Assembly: GCF_003688595.1 (NCBI RefSeq)
Contig: NZ_RCWT01000010.1
Span: 695,040 to 759,039 of the forward strand
Source: Sphingomonas sp. PP-F2F-G114-C0414
GTDB taxonomy: Bacteria > Pseudomonadota > Alphaproteobacteria > Sphingomonadales > Sphingomonadaceae
Reading direction: 5' to 3'
Length of the DNA stretch: 64,000 nucleotides
Shown here: in pieces, positions 61,169-64,000 of the stretch
Position numbering within the stretch: position 1 is the stretch's first letter
Layout of the letters: every line of letters starts with the position of its first letter
Program-made: the position numbers and the translations under genes
The notes under the pieces: generated by a model
Databases searched by the model: none
The model's input: only the letters and a program-made list of their open reading frames with translations
Told to the model about the DNA's origin: nothing

Positions 61169-61489
61169 TCACCGTTCGAAGCAGCGACGAACCGGGCCGT
61201 AATAGCCGCGCTCGATCCGGCAGACGACGCGCGACCGACCGTAGCCGCGCGGGCCGCGATAACCGTAGCCGCCGCCACGATAACCATCGCGGTAGCCGCG
61301 ATAGCCGCGGCGTGGACCATCCCAGCCGCGCCGGTCATCCCATCCGCGCCCCTCATGGCGACCACGATCGTGCCAGCCGGGACCGTCGCGCGGACCGTCC
61401 CATCCATAACGCTGCGCGTCGGCGGGTGCCGAGGCGGCCAGGGTTCCCGCGGCCAGCGCGCCAGCGGCGAACATTGCGATGATCTTCAT
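61169..61489 (-). CDS. Small exported Arg/Gly-rich protein with paired cysteines (2)
   Basis: 106 residues. Signal peptide (MKIIAMFAAGALAAGTLAASAPADAQ), a low-complexity region of Arg, Gly, Trp, Asp and Tyr (RGYRGYRDGYRGGGYGYRG), and a compact end SRVVCRIERGYYGPVRRCFER with two cysteines 13 residues apart. The same VCR...RC.R ending occurs in the protein encoded just downstream, suggesting a common family. Unknown function. Confidence 0.75.
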   Translation of the reverse strand: MKIIAMFAAGALAAGTLAASAPADAQRYGWDGPRDGPGWHDRGRHEGRGWDDRRGWDGPRRGYRGYRDGYRGGGYGYRGPRGYGRSRVVCRIERGYYGPVRRCFER

Positions 61490-61599
61490 GTCCGGTACTC
61501 CTCTCAAGACCTCGTACATTGAGGCGATGAAGGAGTAGTGTGCCTCCGGCCGTGCACGTTGCCTGAACCGGCCGTTGTCTTCCTGTAAGCTTTGCTGAC

Positions 61600-61905
61600 C
61601 TAAGCGGGGATCCGCACCGTCAAGCCGTCGAGCGCGTCGGTCAGGCGAATCTGGCAGGCGAGACGGCTGGTGCGCGTTGCGCTGTGCGCGAGATCGAGCA
61701 TGTCCTCCTCTTCCTCGCTTGCTGGCTGCAGTTTGAGGAAACCGGCCGCATCGACGATGACGTGACAGGTCGCGCAGGCGAGCTGGCCTTCGCAGGTGCC
61801 TTCGAGCGGCTGGTCGTCGGCTTGCGCGACATCGAGCAGGCGGTCGCCGGGGTTGGCCGCAACGGTGCTGACGGTGCCGTCGCGGGCGATGAAGCGGACG
61901 ATCAT
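61600..61905 (-). CDS. [2Fe-2S] ferredoxin, adrenodoxin type
   Basis: 101 residues from Met 61905, which overlaps the desulfurase stop by 4 bases (ATGA); Met at 61911 is an alternative. Cluster ligands are in GTCEGQLACATCHVIVD (three cysteines in the C-x5-C-x2-C pattern) and RLACQIRLTDALDG (the fourth). Family members feed cytochrome P450s or Fe-S assembly; direct coupling to a cysteine desulfurase favours the latter (Isc Fdx-like). Confidence 0.93.
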   Translation of the reverse strand: MIVRFIARDGTVSTVAANPGDRLLDVAQADDQPLEGTCEGQLACATCHVIVDAAGFLKLQPASEEEEDMLDLAHSATRTSRLACQIRLTDALDGLTVRIPA

Positions 61906-62987
61906 GGCCATTGCGCCTGGGCCGCAGTGACGATCGCATCGATCGCGTCGCGGAGTTCGGTTTCGGTGGTGTCGCGACCAAAGCCGACGCGGATGCTGGA
62001 GCGGGCCTGCGCTTCGGTGAGGCCGATCGCGCGGAGGACGTGGCTGGAGCGGCCCGATCCGCTCGCGCAGGCGGACCCGGCGGAAAAAGCGATGTCGCGG
62101 AGGTCGGACATCAGGCGGTTCACGTCGAGGTTTGCGCGGCAGACGTTAAGGTTGCCGTGGTAGCGGTGTTCGGTCGAGCCGTTGATCGTCCAGTCGGGAC
62201 CGAGGCGATCGAGTGCGAGCGACCAGAGGCGATCGATGTGCGCGGCGTCCTGGGCCTTGCGGCCGGCCATGAGTTGTGCGGCGACGCCGAAGCCTGCGCA
62301 GAGTGCGGGTGACAGCGTGCCCGAGCGGCCGGGGGCTTCCTGCCCGCCGCCGTGCATCAGCGGCGCGAGTTCGACGCCGTCGCGGATCCAGAGTGCGCCG
62401 ATGCCTTTGGGGCCGTGGATCTTGTGCGCGGAGATCGTGATGAGGTCGACGGTGTCGGGAACAGGCACACGGCCGTAACCTTGCACCGCGTCGCAGAGCA
62501 TCAACGCGCCGGCTGCGTGGGCGATCTCGGCAAGCGCGGCGATCGGCTGGATGACGCCGATCTCGTTGTTGACGAGCATCGCCGCGACGAGGCCGGTGCC
62601 GGGTTGGATTACGGCGCGGGCTTCGTCGAGGTCGACCACGCCGTCCGGGTTGACCGGGAGGATCGTGACTTGGCGCCCCCTCGCCGCTTCCGCTGCGACC
62701 GTGTCTAGGACGGCGGCGTGTTCGGTGGCGAGCGTGACGATCGGGCCGGTCGTGCCCTTGATCGCCCAGTTGAGCGCTTCGGTGGCGCCGCTGGTGAACG
62801 CGACGCGCCCACCGGGGGGGAGCAGCGCGGCGACCTGGTCGCGGGCGACTTCGACCGCTGCTTTGGCGCGGCGACCTTCGCGGTGAGGGGAATGCGGGTT
62901 GGCGTGCTGTGATTCGAGCCAGGGGAGCATTGCCGCGAGCGCTTCTGGCGCCAGCGGGGTGGTCGCCTGATAGTCGAGGTAGGTCAT
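61902..62987 (-). CDS. Cysteine desulfurase (NifS/IscS-like), first
   Basis: 361 residues. PLP lysine Lys189 in ITISAHKIHGPKG, and sulfur-carrying Cys307 in FSAGSACASGSGRSSHVL. N-terminus MTYLDYQATTPLAP is the family start. It releases sulfur from cysteine for Fe-S clusters or thio-modified tRNA. Start overlaps the stop of the next desulfurase gene by 4 bases. The loop at the active Cys (SACASG) is the group I NifS/IscS form, not the SufS form. Confidence 0.94.
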   Translation of the reverse strand: MTYLDYQATTPLAPEALAAMLPWLESQHANPHSPHREGRRAKAAVEVARDQVAALLPPGGRVAFTSGATEALNWAIKGTTGPIVTLATEHAAVLDTVAAEAARGRQVTILPVNPDGVVDLDEARAVIQPGTGLVAAMLVNNEIGVIQPIAALAEIAHAAGALMLCDAVQGYGRVPVPDTVDLITISAHKIHGPKGIGALWIRDGVELAPLMHGGGQEAPGRSGTLSPALCAGFGVAAQLMAGRKAQDAAHIDRLWSLALDRLGPDWTINGSTEHRYHGNLNVCRANLDVNRLMSDLRDIAFSAGSACASGSGRSSHVLRAIGLTEAQARSSIRVGFGRDTTETELRDAIDAIVTAAQAQWP

Positions 62988-64000
62988 GCGGCTCGCTTTA
63001 TGTCCTGGGCGATCCGCGTCCAGGCTTCGGCGAACTTTGCGACGTCTTCGGCTGTCGTGGTCCAGCCGAAGCTGATGCGGACGACTTCGGCGGCGGCTTC
63101 GGGGAAATATCCCATTGCGGCGAGCACGTGGCTGGGGCGCATGCTGCCCGACGAGCACGCACTGCCAGCCGAGACTGCGAACCCGGCCATGTCGAGGCGG
63201 ATCAACTGAGCAGCGGAACTGACGCCGGGCATTCGGTAGGAGGCGATCGTGGGGATGCGGGGGGAGTTTTGCGCAACGATCTCGCCGCCGCTCGCCAGGA
63301 TGGCTTCGTCGAGTTGGGCGCGGAGATCGGCCATGCCCGGGAACCAGTCGCGAGGGGCTTCGAGTGCGGCGGCGAACCCGAACGCGCCGGGCAGGTTCTC
63401 GGTGCCGCCGCGGTAGCCTCGCTCCTGCCCGCCAGTCGGGTCGAGCAGACCGAGATCGCAGACCAGCAGCGCGCCGATGCCGGGAGGGCCGCCGAGCTTG
63501 TGCGCGGAGACGATGATCAGGTCTGCATCGGGGAGCGGAAGTTTGCCGGCGGTCTGCGAGCAGTCGGCTATCCAGAGACCGGTGGGGCGATCCTGAAGGA
63601 CGCCGGTTTCACTGTTCGCGGATTGAAGTGCGATCGTCTGGGCACCCTCTCCGTCCGCGACGATACCGCCTGCGTCGACCTCCAGCACTACAGGCTGTTC
63701 GGCCGCGCGGAGGACCGCATCGTGCTCGACCGCCGCCACCGCAACACCGGGACGGCCACGCAATGCCAGCGTTGCGGACTCGCTCGCACCGCTGGTCAGG
63801 ATCACGTGATGCGGCCAATCCAGCGCCTTGGCGATCCGCTTGCGCGCATCCTCCAGCGCAGCCCTTGCCGCCCGCCCCTCGGCATGCGGCGAGGACGGGT
63901 TCGCCCAGCGCGCCATGCCCTCCATCACCGCCGCGACGGCCTCGGGCCGCATCGGCGTGGTGGCGGCGTGATCGAGGTAGATGCGGGCTTCGGTACGGGC
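62984..64000 (-). CDS. Cysteine desulfurase, second (partial, runs off window)
   Basis: At least 338 residues are visible; translation continues to the window edge, where ARTEARIYLDHAATTPMRPEA is the N-terminal family motif, so only a few residues are missing. PLP lysine in LIIVSAHKLGGPPG; active Cys in FAVSAGSACSSGSMRPSHVL. It is clearly homologous to the adjacent desulfurase but diverged, with a longer mid region (DCSQTAGKLPLPDADL). Tandem duplication of the gene, followed by ferredoxin. Confidence 0.93.
   Translation of the reverse strand, partial: ARTEARIYLDHAATTPMRPEAVAAVMEGMARWANPSSPHAEGRAARAALEDARKRIAKALDWPHHVILTSGASESATLALRGRPGVAVAAVEHDAVLRAAEQPVVLEVDAGGIVADGEGAQTIALQSANSETGVLQDRPTGLWIADCSQTAGKLPLPDADLIIVSAHKLGGPPGIGALLVCDLGLLDPTGGQERGYRGGTENLPGAFGFAAALEAPRDWFPGMADLRAQLDEAILASGGEIVAQNSPRIPTIASYRMPGVSSAAQLIRLDMAGFAVSAGSACSSGSMRPSHVLAAMGYFPEAAAEVVRISFGWTTTAEDVAKFAEAWTRIAQDIKRAA

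Overview
The window looks like chromosomal DNA from a sphingomonad (Alphaproteobacteria, Sphingomonas or a close relative). The evidence is high GC content, a PhoK-type alkaline phosphatase, ChpT phosphotransferase next to a chemotaxis cluster, the zapA / 6S RNA / 5-formyl-THF cyclo-ligase order, SRP RNA beside dnaX-ybaB, and many short palindromic repeats of the kind scattered through sphingomonad genomes. Nearly all genes look chromosomal and housekeeping. I see no prophage, transposase, integrase, rRNA or CRISPR array. The first ~60 bases are homopolymer runs that look like a sequencing or assembly artefact.

Layout. 0.1-2.4 kb: efp, an M23 endopeptidase and an L,D-transpeptidase. 2.5-7.6 kb: thiE and a minus-strand glycolytic cluster (gap, MOSC protein, pgk, fba) with a MazF/RHH toxin-antitoxin pair wedged between pgk and fba. 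7.8-9.7 kb: a small coiled-coil gene, zapA, 6S RNA, cyclo-ligase, a DUF2842 protein and two identical tRNA-Asp genes. 9.8-25.1 kb: an AI-2E-family permease, then a lipid and acyl-CoA catabolism block (acyl-CoA synthetase, serine hydrolase, FadB-like fusion, amidase, two acyl-CoA dehydrogenases, TesB), an amidohydrolase, a 3-hydroxyisobutyrate-dehydrogenase-like enzyme and threonine ammonia-lyase. 25.2-36.0 kb: Bpt leucyltransferase, a translationally coupled ATP-grasp / alpha-E / transglutaminase-like operon, DsbD, PhoK, a beta-helix protein and a cation:proton antiporter.

36.1-40.0 kb is the most distinctive region. Divergent pspF faces a near-consensus sigma-54 promoter that reads into a 47-residue peptide gene, pspA, pspB, pspC and then four further small genes. 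Each of the four encodes one N-terminal membrane helix and a coiled coil whose core resembles that of PspB. It is an enlarged phage-shock (envelope stress) operon. 40.1-46.5 kb: SufE, a thioredoxin-like ferredoxin coupled to a C-terminal J-domain protein, a SulP transporter coupled to beta-carbonic anhydrase, a large secreted TPR/TonB-C-like protein and RNase P RNA.

46.6-54.0 kb: an AmpD-like amidase and a chemotaxis operon (cheA, cheW, cheY, cheB, cheR) with chpT upstream and a JAMM metalloprotease. 54.0-57.9 kb: an RluD-type pseudouridine synthase, rpoH, an FAD oxidoreductase whose reading frame contains a complete palindromic repeat, and mtgA. 58.0-64.0 kb: ybaB, dnaX, SRP RNA, two small basic exported proteins, an adrenodoxin-type ferredoxin and two overlapping cysteine desulfurase genes, the second running off the window end.

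Short inverted repeats of about five families sit at most convergent or tandem gene ends. They have been captured as coding sequence at least twice (FAD oxidoreductase interior; C-terminal tail of the ferredoxin at 40.6 kb).
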